Positions 1 to 8,218 of a DNA stretch of 64,000 bases are shown piece by piece. This DNA is from Rikenellaceae bacterium. Lineage in GTDB: Bacteria > Bacteroidota > Bacteroidia > Bacteroidales > Rikenellaceae. The notes under the pieces are model-generated. The model ran no database searches and was not told the DNA's origin. It saw nothing but the letters and a program-made list of their open reading frames with translations. Both the position numbers and the translations under genes were made by a program. The stretch spans positions 84,919-148,918 of the forward strand of contig JAJBUQ010000008.1 of the NCBI GenBank assembly GCA_020860245.1, read 5' to 3'. Each line of letters starts with the position of its first letter. Within the stretch, counting starts at the first letter, position 1.

Positions 1-16
1 TAAAATATATTTCATA

Positions 17-1627
17 ATGTCTAACATCGATTAAAGTAAGTACGGCATCAACGGTGTTACCGAGATCTTACACAATCCTTCTTACGACCAATTGTTCAAA
101 GAGGAAACGAACCCTGCCCTTCAGGGATTCGAAAAAGGTCAGGCTACCGACATGGGCGCGGTGAACGTTATGACAGGAGTCTACACAGGCCGCTCTCCTA
201 AGGACAAATTCTTCGTAATGGACGACACTACAAGAGATACCGTATGGTGGACATCGGAAGAATATAAAAACGACAACAAACCTCTGTCCGAAGAGACATG
301 GAAGATTCTTAAAGGTATTGCGACAGAAGAACTTTCCGGCAAACGTCTTTTCGTTGTGGACGCATTCTGCGGCGCTAACGAGAACACACGCCTTAAACTC
401 CGTTTCATCATGGAGGTCGCATGGCAGGCTCACTTCGTAAAAAATATGTTTATCCGTCCTACGGAAGAGGAACTCGCTAACTTCGGAGAGCCTGATTTCG
501 TTATCATGAACGCATCGAAAGCCAAAGCTCCTGCAAACTACAAAGAACTCGGTCTCAACTCTGAAACCGCAGTGGTTTTCAACCTTACCGAAAAAGTTCA
601 GATTATCCTCAACACATGGTACGGCGGTGAAATGAAAAAAGGTATGTTCTCTTACATGAACTATCTTCTTCCGCTCCAAGGCATCGCCTCGATGCACTGT
701 TCCGCTAACACAAGCATGGACGAAAAAGAGACAGCTATCTTCTTCGGTCTTTCAGGAACAGGTAAGACTACCCTTTCGACAGATCCTAAACGTAAACTCA
801 TCGGGGACGACGAGCACGGTTGGGACGATGACGGAGTGTTCAATTTCGAAGGCGGATGCTACGCTAAAGTTATAAATCTGAGCAAGGAGAACGAACCTGA
901 CATCTGGAATGCGATAACACGCGATGCTCTGCTCGAGAACGTAACAGTGGACGCTAACGGTAAAATAGATTTCGACGATAAATCGGTTACTGAAAACACT
1001 CGTGTATCTTATCCTATATATCACATCGAGAACATCGTTAAACCTGTATCGAAAGCAGGTCCGGCAAATAAAGTGATTTTCCTTTCAGCCGACGCGTTCG
1101 GAGTACTTCCTCCGGTTTCAATACTTACACCGGAGCAGACACAGTATTATTTCCTTTCAGGATTTACTGCCAAACTTGCAGGTACAGAGCGTGGTATTAC
1201 AGAACCTACTCCTACCTTCTCCGCATGTTTCGGAGCAGCGTTCCTTTCGCTCCACCCTACAAAATACGGGGAAGAACTCGTTAAAAGAATGAAGGCGAAC
1301 GGAGCGACGGCTTACCTTGTGAATACGGGTTGGAACGGATCGGGCAAACGTATATCGATCAAAGACACCAGAGGAATCATCGACGCTATCCTCGATGGAT
1401 CGATCGACAAAGCGGAAACCAAAGATATTCCATACTTCGGATTCAAAGTTCCTACGGCTCTTCCCGGAGTAGACCCTAAAATTCTCGATCCTCGCGACAC
1501 TTACTCCGATGCAGCGGAATGGGATACTAAAGCTAAAGATCTCGCAGGACGCTTCATCAAGAACTTCGAAAAATTCTGCGGCAACGATACCGGTAAGGCA
1601 TTAGTGGCAGCCGGTCCTAAATTGTAA
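17..1627 (+). CDS. pckA: ATP-dependent phosphoenolpyruvate carboxykinase, interrupted by in-frame TAA at codon 6
   Basis: Interconverts oxaloacetate plus ATP and PEP plus CO2; in fermentative Bacteroidota it commonly runs in the carboxylating direction. Seen: the substrate motif RSPKDKF, the P-loop GLSGTGKTT and the metal/ATP motif [11 protein letters not shown], with a full-length C-terminus. The natural start appears to be ATG at 17: the reading MSNID[15 protein letters not shown] matches the N-terminus expected of the family, and the frame is unbroken from 35 to the end. A TAA at 32-34 stands where a Leu codon (TTA) would be expected. No good restart is near: the next ATG is at 152, about 45 codons in, and 92 would need a TTG. 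It is either a fresh nonsense mutation or a base error. The family call is certain; whether the gene works is open. Confidence 0.9.
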
Positions 1628-1649
1628 GTTGTTTTTAACTCGATACTGA

Positions 1650-1678
1650 AAAGCGGTCTCCGGACCGCTTTATTTATT
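1650..1678 (+). terminator. Intrinsic terminator of pckA
   Basis: A 9-bp perfect stem (AAAGCGGTC / GACCGCTTT) with a TCCG loop, followed by a T-rich stretch. It lies 22 nt after the pckA stop. Confidence 0.85.
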
Positions 1679-1703
1679 TAATATGTACTCTTAAAATAAT
1701 TTA

Positions 1704-1711
1704 TAACTTTG
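1704..1711 (+). promoter_or_regulatory. Promoter -7 box of pyrD-cinA
   Basis: TAACTTTG fits the Bacteroidota -7 consensus TAnnTTTG and lies 22 nt before the pyrD ATG. No clear -33 TTTG was seen. Start-site position is inferred. Confidence 0.6.
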
Positions 1712-1733
1712 CAGGAATTTTAGGCTAAGAAAA

Positions 1734-2789
1734 ATGTATAATAAGATTATTCGTCCGCTGCTATTCAAAATCCCTCCGGAGCATATACACCACATTATAA
1801 TCGGGTTACTGAAATTCGGCCACTATATTCCGGGGTTCAAAACTGTCTTAAGCAGCATGTTTGCCGTAAGGGACAAGAGTCTGGAACGGGAAGTATTCGG
1901 AATAAAATTTTCTAATCCGGTAGGGCTTGCGGCAGGATTCGATAAAAATGCGGAAGTTTACGAAGAACTCGGAGCAATGGGATTCGGATTCGTCGAAGTA
2001 GGAACAGTCACACCCAAAGCCCAGCCGGGCAACCCTAAACCGCGTTTATTCCGTCTGCCTAAGGACATGGCCCTTATCAACAGGATGGGGTTCAATAACA
2101 AAGGCGTCGAAGCGATGGCGAAGAATCTCCGTAAACGGAAGCGTAACATGGTCATCGGAGGCAATCTGGGCAAGAATACAATAACTCCGAACGAGAAGGC
2201 TCCTGCGGACTATCTGAAGGATTTTAGATTACTGTACGATTCGGTAGATTATTTTGTGGTAAACATAAGCTGTCCGAATATAACCAATCTCCGTAAATTA
2301 CAGGATAAGGACAATATAAAGGAGATACTTACCGGTCTGACTGAATTCCGCAGGGGGCAGAACGAATACCGCCCTATCCTTCTTAAAATATCTCCGGATC
2401 TTACTTTCGAGCAGATCGACGACACTATCGAGGTAATGGAAGAGTGCGGGATCGACGGCATCGTAGCTACAAATACGACGACCAGCCGCGCAGCCTTAAT
2501 AACGGACAGTGATACCGTATCCAATCTTGGCAACGGAGGCCTTAGCGGCAAACCTCTCACGGAGAGATCGATCGAGATAGTACGCTATGTACACCGTAAG
2601 ACAGGCGCCTGCTTCCCTATTATAGGCGTAGGCGGGATTATGACAGAAGAGGATGCGCTCGCAATGCTCGAAGCAGGAGCGTCGCTGGTACAGATTTATA
2701 CCGGATTCGTATACAACGGACCGAAATTTGTAAAAAATATCTGTAAAAGACTCTGCTTAGAGGATCGGATCAAACAGGGAGTTTATTAA
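1734..2789 (+). CDS. pyrD: Dihydroorotate dehydrogenase (quinone), class 2
   Basis: Oxidises dihydroorotate to orotate in pyrimidine synthesis and passes electrons through FMN to membrane quinone. The 351-residue length and the N-terminal helical extension (about residues 1-45) before the barrel mark the membrane-bound class 2. Visible motifs include GLAAGFDKN near residue 64 and the FMN region GVGGI. The active-site segment reads NISCPNI, so Cys sits where E. coli PyrD has the base Ser; I recall SCPN as usual in Bacteroidota, so this is probably not a defect. It is followed after 2 nt by cinA, indicating translational coupling. Confidence 0.95.
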   Translation: MYNKIIRPLLFKIPPEHIHHIIIGLLKFGHYIPGFKTVLSSMFAVRDKSLEREVFGIKFSNPVGLAAGFDKNAEVYEELGAMGFGFVEVGTVTPKAQPGNPKPRLFRLPKDMALINRMGFNNKGVEAMAKNLRKRKRNMVIGGNLGKNTITPNEKAPADYLKDFRLLYDSVDYFVVNISCPNITNLRKLQDKDNIKEILTGLTEFRRGQNEYRPILLKISPDLTFEQIDDTIEVMEECGIDGIVATNTTTSRAALITDSDTVSNLGNGGLSGKPLTERSIEIVRYVHRKTGACFPIIGVGGIMTEEDALAMLEAGASLVQIYTGFVYNGPKFVKNICKRLCLEDRIKQGVY

Positions 2790-2791
2790 GT

Positions 2792-4030
2792 ATGACTGCA
2801 GAAATTATAACCATTGGAGATGAGATACTGATCGGACAGGTTGTGGATACGAATTCCGCATGGCTCGGACAAAAACTCAATGAATACGGAATTGCGGTCG
2901 GGCGAATAACTTCGGTGAGGGACGATAAGAACGAGATAATCGATGCTCTGAATTCCTCTCTCACAAATTCCGATCTCGTGCTCATAACCGGAGGGCTCGG
3001 CCCCACCAAAGACGATATTACCAAGAAGACTCTTGCCGGTTACTTCGACTGCGAGTGTGTAATTGACGAAGGAACCTATAAAAATATAGAGAAATTAGTG
3101 CGCGAGCGCGGGTTCGATTTCAACGAGCTCAACAAACAGCAGGCTTTGGTTCCGGAAAAATGTACTGTTATTCCCAATCTCCACGGGACCGCACCGGGCA
3201 TGTGGTTCGAAAAAGACGGCAAAGTAATAGTATCGATGCCAGGTGTGCCATTCGAAATGAAAGCAATGGTAGATAGCTATCTTATCGGAATGATAAAAGA
3301 TAAATTCTCCCTTAACGATATAATCCACAAAACAGCAATAACATACGGCATTCCTGAATCGGCGCTCGCGTTAAAAATCGAATCTTGGGAAGATTCTCTT
3401 CCTGATTACATAAAACTCGCATATCTGCCTAACCCGAATTGTATCCGTCTACGGCTCTCGGCTTATGAATCCGACAAAGAAGTAGCGGCAAAAATAATAG
3501 ACGAGAAATTCAAGGAACTGCAAAATATAATTCCCGATAATTTTCTCGGCTATGGAGAGACCTCTCTCGAAGGAATAGTTGCAGACAGGCTTATCGAACG
3601 TAAGGAGACGCTGTCGGTTGCCGAATCGTGTACCGGCGGTTACATTTCAAGTCTGTTCACGGCAATGAACGGTGCTTCCACCTACCTTCTTGCGGGGATA
3701 GTGTCGTATACCGTAGATGCAAAGGTAAACATATTGAACGTAAATCGCGGTGACATCGAGAAGTATGGCGTTGTAAGCGAAGAGACCGCAAGACAAATGG
3801 CCGAGGGTGTCCGCAAACTTACAAGAAGTACGTATGCAATATCCACCACCGGAATCGCAGGACCAACGGGTGGAACAGAAGAGACTCCGGTGGGAACCGT
3901 ATGTATCGGATTAACTACTCCGCACGGAACTATAACAAAAAGATTTATGTTCGGGAAACTCCGCAACGAAAATATCAAACGGGCGGCGGCAAACGCGATA
4001 AATATGCTGCGGATGGAGATAAAAGGATAA
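2792..4030 (+). CDS. cinA: CinA-family nicotinamide-nucleotide amidohydrolase
   Basis: Two-domain protein of 412 residues. The N-terminal MoCF-like (COG1058) domain, residues 1-170, shows GDEILIGQVVDTN and TGGLGPTKDD and is linked to ADP-ribose pyrophosphatase activity in other CinA proteins. The C-terminal PncC-type amidase domain (about 255-410) shows SVAESCTGG and deamidates nicotinamide mononucleotide in NAD salvage. It is the full two-domain form. The ATG lies 2 nt after the pyrD stop and the unit closes with a strong terminator, so pyrD-cinA is a two-gene operon. Confidence 0.93.
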   Translation: MTAEIITIGDEILIGQVVDTNSAWLGQKLNEYGIAVGRITSVRDDKNEIIDALNSSLTNSDLVLITGGLGPTKDDITKKTLAGYFDCECVIDEGTYKNIEKLVRERGFDFNELNKQQALVPEKCTVIPNLHGTAPGMWFEKDGKVIVSMPGVPFEMKAMVDSYLIGMIKDKFSLNDIIHKTAITYGIPESALALKIESWEDSLPDYIKLAYLPNPNCIRLRLSAYESDKEVAAKIIDEKFKELQNIIPDNFLGYGETSLEGIVADRLIERKETLSVAESCTGGYISSLFTAMNGASTYLLAGIVSYTVDAKVNILNVNRGDIEKYGVVSEETARQMAEGVRKLTRSTYAISTTGIAGPTGGTEETPVGTVCIGLTTPHGTITKRFMFGKLRNENIKRAAANAINMLRMEIKG

Positions 4031-4048
4031 TTACCCGGAATACTTCAC

Positions 4049-4080
4049 AATGCGGATAATATTTATCCGCATTTTTTATT
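4049..4080 (+). terminator. Intrinsic terminator of pyrD-cinA
   Basis: An 11-bp perfect stem (AATGCGGATAA / TTATCCGCATT) around a 3-nt loop, followed by TTTTATT. Confidence 0.9.
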
Positions 4081-4191
4081 GGATATATTTTTTATTTTTT
4101 GGATATAAATGTAAACTCGTAATAGTTACAATATTTGATATTTAATTTATTTTTGGTAATTTGGTCCAAACTAACTTTTAATTTTTTTACT

Positions 4192-4743
4192 ATGCTGAAG
4201 AAATTTATCAATTTTATCAAAAACTGTTCTTTCGAATTTTTGAACAGAATCGAATTATTCTTATTTAGAAAACAAATTACGGAGAAGTATACACCCGTAA
4301 GTTCTCGGATCGGACGGATTACTTTATTGACAGCAATATGTTTTATATCGCTGATAATAATAGTCAATATGTCCATTAGTGACATTGAAACCGCCCGTAC
4401 TACCTCCCTCATATTATTCTGGTCGGTATTTGGAATCTCATTTATTTACACAATGTATAAAATTTATCAGTCAGTGAGTGTACTTACCTCCGTCCGGATA
4501 CAGACTGGCGTTTATCTTTATTCTTCTATTCTATTTATGGTATTATCCTATATATTAAGCGCACTATTTATGTGGGCAATTATCGTAATCTCCTTGTTCT
4601 ATGCATGTAGATGGGTCTATCGATATTATACCGGATATTACGAACCGGACAGGATAACCGTTACGAACGCAGACGGGACCACTACCAATATGAGGAAATC
4701 CGGTCCGGGTATTATGGGACAAGCACCATATGAGAAAGAATAG
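4192..4743 (+). CDS. Uncharacterised inner-membrane protein
   Basis: Not recognised. The product is 183 residues from the ATG at 4192; an upstream in-frame extension exists but has no better start. It has a basic N-terminal amphipathic stretch, then hydrophobic segments at roughly residues 43-63, 74-97 and 106-150, the last long enough for two crossings. A polar tail of about 30 residues follows (ITVTNADGTTT and GPGIMGQAP). The tail's lack of charge clusters gives no hint of function. It stands alone between two terminators and faces the ribosomal protein operon. The AT-rich 110-nt leader shows no clear -7 box. A real gene is likely from the coherent membrane topology and normal codon use. 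Confidence 0.75.
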   Translation: MLKKFINFIKNCSFEFLNRIELFLFRKQITEKYTPVSSRIGRITLLTAICFISLIIIVNMSISDIETARTTSLILFWSVFGISFIYTMYKIYQSVSVLTSVRIQTGVYLYSSILFMVLSYILSALFMWAIIVISLFYACRWVYRYYTGYYEPDRITVTNADGTTTNMRKSGPGIMGQAPYEKE

Positions 4744-4745
4744 AA

Positions 4746-4809
4746 TAAATAGAAACAATAAAAGAAGGGGTAATCTTATGATTACCCCTTCTTTTATTGT
4801 TTCTATTTA
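4746..4809. terminator. Bidirectional terminator, 30-bp perfect stem
   Basis: Arms 4746-4775 and 4780-4809 are exact reverse complements (30 bp) around a TTAT loop. The AGAAGGGGTAATC core is flanked by A- and T-rich arms, giving a U-tract in both directions. It serves the membrane protein gene on the plus strand and rpsT on the minus strand. Confidence 0.93.
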
Positions 4810-4820
4810 ACAAATCTAAT

Positions 4821-5072
4821 TTACAAACTGTTTACATGTAATGTAAGACTGCTCTTGAGATTACCCGCTTTATTTTTGTGGATAATATTCTTTTTAGCAA
4901 GTTTATCCAACATCGAAGATACTTTAGGTAGAAGTTTTTCAGCAGCTTCTTTGTCCGATGTGTTCCTCAACGCTTTGACCGCGTTTCTTGTAGTTTTATG
5001 CTGATATCTGTTGCGCAGCCTTCTCTTCTCTGTCTGACGGATTCTTTTCTTAGCTGATTTATGGTTTGCCAT
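4821..5072 (-). CDS. rpsT: 30S ribosomal protein S20
   Basis: Binds 16S rRNA early in 30S assembly. The 83-residue, very basic protein begins [18 protein letters not shown], the classic S20 N-terminus. It is the last gene of rplU-rpmA-rpsT, 22 nt after rpmA, and ends in the long shared terminator. A GAGG about 8 nt before the ATG is a weak Shine-Dalgarno, more than most genes here have. Confidence 0.97.
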   Translation of the reverse strand: MANHKSAKKRIRQTEKRRLRNRYQHKTTRNAVKALRNTSDKEAAEKLLPKVSSMLDKLAKKNIIHKNKAGNLKSSLTLHVNSL

Positions 5073-5094
5073 TTCTGATCCTCTTTAAAATTAA

Positions 5095-5355
5095 TTATTC
5101 CGCAACCGGGGTTACAGATACAAAAGATTTTCCTCCGGCCTTCTTCTTGAAAGATACGGTCCCGTTTACCAACGCAAACAGCGTGTGATCCTTACCCATA
5201 CCTACGTTATCGCCCGGATTGTGTACAGTACCCCTCTGGCGAACCAATATATTACCGGCCTTTGCGAATTGTCCTCCGAAAAGCTTAACACCTAAACGTT
5301 TGCTTTCCGATTCACGTCCGTTCTTCGAACTACCAACACCTTTTTTATGTGCCAT
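5095..5355 (-). CDS. rpmA: 50S ribosomal protein L27
   Basis: L27 reaches toward the peptidyl transferase centre. The 86-residue protein starts [19 protein letters not shown] and contains RQRGT and the NPGDNVGMG loop, all typical. It lies 18 nt downstream of rplU, the usual bacterial rplU-rpmA pair. There is no N-terminal Firmicutes-type pre-sequence. Confidence 0.97.
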   Translation of the reverse strand: MAHKKGVGSSKNGRESESKRLGVKLFGGQFAKAGNILVRQRGTVHNPGDNVGMGKDHTLFALVNGTVSFKKKAGGKSFVSVTPVAE

Positions 5356-5373
5356 TTCTCAAAATTTTAAACG

Positions 5374-5685
5374 TTAAGCAACTATTTCATCTATGACTAT
5401 CTGGGTAAGATACTGCCTGTGGCCGTTCTTAACCTTGTAGCCTTTTCTTCTCTTTTTCTTGAAAACGATTACTTTATCGTCTTTAAGATGTTTGAGAATC
5501 GTAGCGTTCACTTTGGCGTCTTCAATTACAGGTGCGCCAACACTAACCTGTCCGTCGTTGTCTACTAGCAGTACTTTGTCGAAGCTCAACGAGGAGTTTT
5601 CCTCGCCTTGGAGACGGTTTACATAAAGCTTACGACCTTTCTCAACTTTAAACTGTTGACCTGCGATCTCTACAATTGCGTACAT
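5374..5685 (-). CDS. rplU: 50S ribosomal protein L21
   Basis: 103-residue L21 starting [17 protein letters not shown], with the C-terminal basic [16 protein letters not shown] rRNA-binding segment. It is the first gene of the L21-L27-S20 operon and is preceded by a clear -7 box. Length and motifs are normal. Confidence 0.97.
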   Translation of the reverse strand: MYAIVEIAGQQFKVEKGRKLYVNRLQGEENSSLSFDKVLLVDNDGQVSVGAPVIEDAKVNATILKHLKDDKVIVFKKKRRKGYKVKNGHRQYLTQIVIDEIVA

Positions 5686-5726
5686 TCTTTAATCTTATGT
5701 TGATTAATGTGATTTCAATCAGGGTG

Positions 5727-5757
5727 CAAATATAATGAGATTATTTAATATCTGCAA
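5727..5757 (-). promoter_or_regulatory. Promoter of rplU-rpmA-rpsT
   Basis: Read on the minus strand: TTG (5755-5757), a 20-nt spacer, then TATATTTG (5727-5734), matching the Bacteroidota -33/-7 pattern. The predicted leader is about 35 nt. Confidence 0.7.
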
Positions 5758-5783
5758 GTTACGTAAGAATAATTACGCAACTA

Positions 5784-6272
5784 TTATTTTTTGCCGGATA
5801 GATTGTACCCTGTTTTACTTAAAAATTCCTCGACTTCGTACCTCAGTTCCGGAGATCCGAAGGATATTATAATAGTATTACCTATCCGCGTGCATGTTGA
5901 AAATATCTCCTCGTTTTCAACACTAAAGGACTGCATATTACCGTAAGCCCTCTTGGATCCCTGCATTTTTGCCGGTGCAAACTCCTCTTTATCCACTTCC
6001 CAGAGCATTAAATAGACCTCCTTAGCAAAATCTTCCGTGTAATATTCCTCAAATATCACATCGTAGCTGAGGCTGTCTACAGTCTTTGTTGCCATTATCA
6101 TAGCCGAGACCAAAGGAGAGAGCTCAGTATCGGATTCATATATTTCAAGTCCCGATTCCTCCGCGAACAGCGTAAACAATTCCCCGTTGATATACGGATA
6201 TTCGATTTTTCCACTACACGACGGCAGAACGACAATCCATGTAAGTATTAAAATTTTTAGGAATATTCTCAT
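5784..6272 (-). CDS. Small putative lipoprotein, unknown function
   Basis: Not recognised. The 162-residue product begins with a hydrophobic signal (MRIFLKILILTWIVVLPSC) ending in a lipobox-like LPSC, so it is probably lipidated at Cys19 and held in an envelope membrane. The mature part is acidic and contains no motif I can name. Its ATG overlaps the stop of the DUF4286 gene by 4 nt, so the two are translationally coupled. The end runs close to the rplU promoter region. Confidence 0.75.
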   Translation of the reverse strand: MRIFLKILILTWIVVLPSCSGKIEYPYINGELFTLFAEESGLEIYESDTELSPLVSAMIMATKTVDSLSYDVIFEEYYTEDFAKEVYLMLWEVDKEEFAPAKMQGSKRAYGNMQSFSVENEEIFSTCTRIGNTIIISFGSPELRYEVEEFLSKTGYNLSGKK

Positions 6273-6574
6273 AATTCCACTTTTTTAAGAAGGGACGTAA
6301 AATAAAGAGCCTTCTCGCCAAACACCGGAGCGCATATCGACGCGTACTCGGCGAGAATATCGTCCATGAACAAGCTGTAATGTGCGAGATCGTCCATTTC
6401 AACCTGCAGGGAATAAGTGTGATGCCCTCCATTGTCATTCGATATAACCTTTGTGAAGGTAAGATCAGGAAATCCTTTGGAACGGATATACGGAACGACC
6501 CTGTTTCGGATCATATCCAGCCATAGATCATGAACATCGTATTCCACCATAAAGGAAGTATTGAGTATATACAT
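6269..6574 (-). CDS. DUF4286 family protein
   Basis: 101 residues starting MYILNTSFMVEYDVHDLW. The short alpha/beta profile, with YSLQVEMDD centrally and FGEKALYFTSLLKKV at the end, resembles the Bacteroidota DUF4286 family, whose function is unknown. It has the feel of a ferredoxin-like dimeric fold (inference). It overlaps the following lipoprotein gene by 4 nt. A hairpin terminator for rubredoxin lies just upstream, so this pair is a separate transcription unit. Confidence 0.8.
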   Translation of the reverse strand: MYILNTSFMVEYDVHDLWLDMIRNRVVPYIRSKGFPDLTFTKVISNDNGGHHTYSLQVEMDDLAHYSLFMDDILAEYASICAPVFGEKALYFTSLLKKVEL

Positions 6575-6591
6575 ATTGAACGTATTAGAAA

Positions 6592-6613
6592 AAAGGGAGA
6601 TCGCTCTCCCTTT
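6592..6613 (-). terminator. Intrinsic terminator of the rubredoxin gene
   Basis: A 9-bp stem AAAGGGAGA / TCTCCCTTT with a 4-nt loop, followed by a T-run on the minus strand. Confidence 0.85.
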
Positions 6614-6623
6614 GATTATATGG

Positions 6624-6785
6624 TTACTCTTCTACCGCGAATTCGTCTTTGCCGGCTTGGCACAATGGGCAGACCCAATCTTCGGGAAGGTCTTCAAAGG
6701 CTGTTCCCGGCGCAATTCCGCTATCCGGATCCCCTTCTGCCGGATCATAAATATATCCGCATACTTCACATTTGTACTTTTTCAT
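6624..6785 (-). CDS. Rubredoxin
   Basis: One-iron electron carrier of 53 residues. The two knuckles that hold the Fe(SCys)4 centre are present: [10 protein letters not shown] at residues 6-15 and [11 protein letters not shown] near 39-49. The PEDWVCPLC block is standard. It stands alone, closed by its own terminator. With the rubrerythrin gene at the right end of the window it fits peroxide reduction in an anaerobe, though the two are far apart here. Confidence 0.95.
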   Translation of the reverse strand: MKKYKCEVCGYIYDPAEGDPDSGIAPGTAFEDLPEDWVCPLCQAGKDEFAVEE

Positions 6786-6855
6786 AATAAACAGATTAAA
6801 TAGTTAAACATTAATAAAAAATACGCAACAATATAGTATATAATTTCATAAAATC

Positions 6856-8211
6856 CTAATATGTGAACCTCACGCCCGTGTAGGACTGTGGAGATAGCTT
6901 CCTCAACTCTTCTTTCACGTTCTCCGCCACGTCGAGTTGTTCGACGAACTGTGCTATGTCTTCGCGAGTAATACCCTTGTTGGTACGCGTAAGCGCTTTG
7001 AGCGCTTCGTACGGATTCGGATAATTTTCACGGCGGAGGATAGTCTGAATACCTTCAGCAACCACAGCCCAGTTATTCTCAAGATCTCTGTCGAAGGCAG
7101 AGGTATTGATTATTAGTTTGCCGAGTCCCTTCATTATAGACCTGAATGCAATCAATGAATGTGCCACGGGAACGCCCACGTTTCTCAGTACGGTAGAATC
7201 GGTAAGATCACGCTGAAGTCTCGACACAGGTAATTTAGCGGCCAGGTGTTCGAACACGGCATTTGCTATACCGAAGTTGCCTTCCGCATTTTCGAAATCT
7301 ATCGGATTGACCTTATGGGGCATTGCCGAAGATCCTACTTCTCCCTCTTTGATCTTCTGTTTAAAATATTCCATCGAAACATACGTCCATATATCGCGGC
7401 AGAAGTCGATAAGGATGTTGTTTATACGTTTCATGCAGTCGAAGATCGCGGCAAGATCGTCGTAATGTTCGATCTGCGTAGTTATCTGAGAGCGGTGGAG
7501 TCCCAGTGTTTCATTAACAAAATTGTTTGCGAACGCCACCCAATCTATTCCCGGATACGCGGCATTATGCGCATTGAAGTTACCGGTCGCCCCTCCGAAT
7601 TTTGCCGGAACTTTAACAGACTTCAGTTGTTCGATTTGCTTGTTCAATCTATCCACGAATACCATTATCTCTTTACCCAACCGTGTTGGAGAGGCGGGCT
7701 GTCCGTGTGTGCGCGCAAGCATCGCAACGTCTTCCCAATCGGAAGCTTTCAATTTGAGATCGTCGAGGATAGCATATACTTCCGGAAGATATACATTTTC
7801 TATCGCATCTTTAAGGCTCAGCGGAGTGGCCGTGTTGTTAATGTCCTGCGAAGTGAGTCCGAAGTGAACGAATTCTTTGCTATTGCCAAGACCGAGAATA
7901 TCCATTTTTTCTTTGATAAAATATTCCACAGCCTTAACATCGTGGTTGGTGGTGCGCTCGATCTCCTTAACTCTTTGTGCGTCAGTCTCAGTGAAATTCC
8001 GGTAAATACCGCGTAATTTTTCTGCGGTCGAGCCGTCGATGACCTTTAACTGATCGAGCGGAATCTCGCTTAAGGCAATAAAATACTCGATTTCCACAAG
8101 TACACGGTATTTTATAAGCGCGTATTCCGAAAAATATTGAGCAAGCTGCTGTGTATTACCCCTGTATCGTCCGTCTACGGGTGATATTGCGTTCAATTTA
8201 TTTAATTCCAT
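6856..8211 (-). CDS. purB: Adenylosuccinate lyase
   Basis: Splits SAICAR in purine synthesis and adenylosuccinate to AMP plus fumarate. The 451-residue protein is of the E. coli-like long type, starting MELNKLNAISPVDGRY. It shows TTNHDVKAVEYF, the THGQPASPT segment with its active-site His, and the fumarase-superfamily signature GSSAMPHKVNPIDFENAEGN. It is the last gene of a tightly packed minus-strand run (lipA, lipB, recJ, esterase, purB) with 4-nt overlap to 9-nt gaps. No GC-rich terminator follows in the 70 nt before rubredoxin. Confidence 0.97.
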   Translation of the reverse strand: MELNKLNAISPVDGRYRGNTQQLAQYFSEYALIKYRVLVEIEYFIALSEIPLDQLKVIDGSTAEKLRGIYRNFTETDAQRVKEIERTTNHDVKAVEYFIKEKMDILGLGNSKEFVHFGLTSQDINNTATPLSLKDAIENVYLPEVYAILDDLKLKASDWEDVAMLARTHGQPASPTRLGKEIMVFVDRLNKQIEQLKSVKVPAKFGGATGNFNAHNAAYPGIDWVAFANNFVNETLGLHRSQITTQIEHYDDLAAIFDCMKRINNILIDFCRDIWTYVSMEYFKQKIKEGEVGSSAMPHKVNPIDFENAEGNFGIANAVFEHLAAKLPVSRLQRDLTDSTVLRNVGVPVAHSLIAFRSIMKGLGKLIINTSAFDRDLENNWAVVAEGIQTILRRENYPNPYEALKALTRTNKGITREDIAQFVEQLDVAENVKEELRKLSPQSYTGVRFTY

Positions 8212-8218
8212 AATGTAA

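Noticed and set aside
7246-8016. 256-codon frame antisense to purB
   Set aside because: Composition and coordinates follow the purB codons on the other strand; no start signal, no family resemblance.
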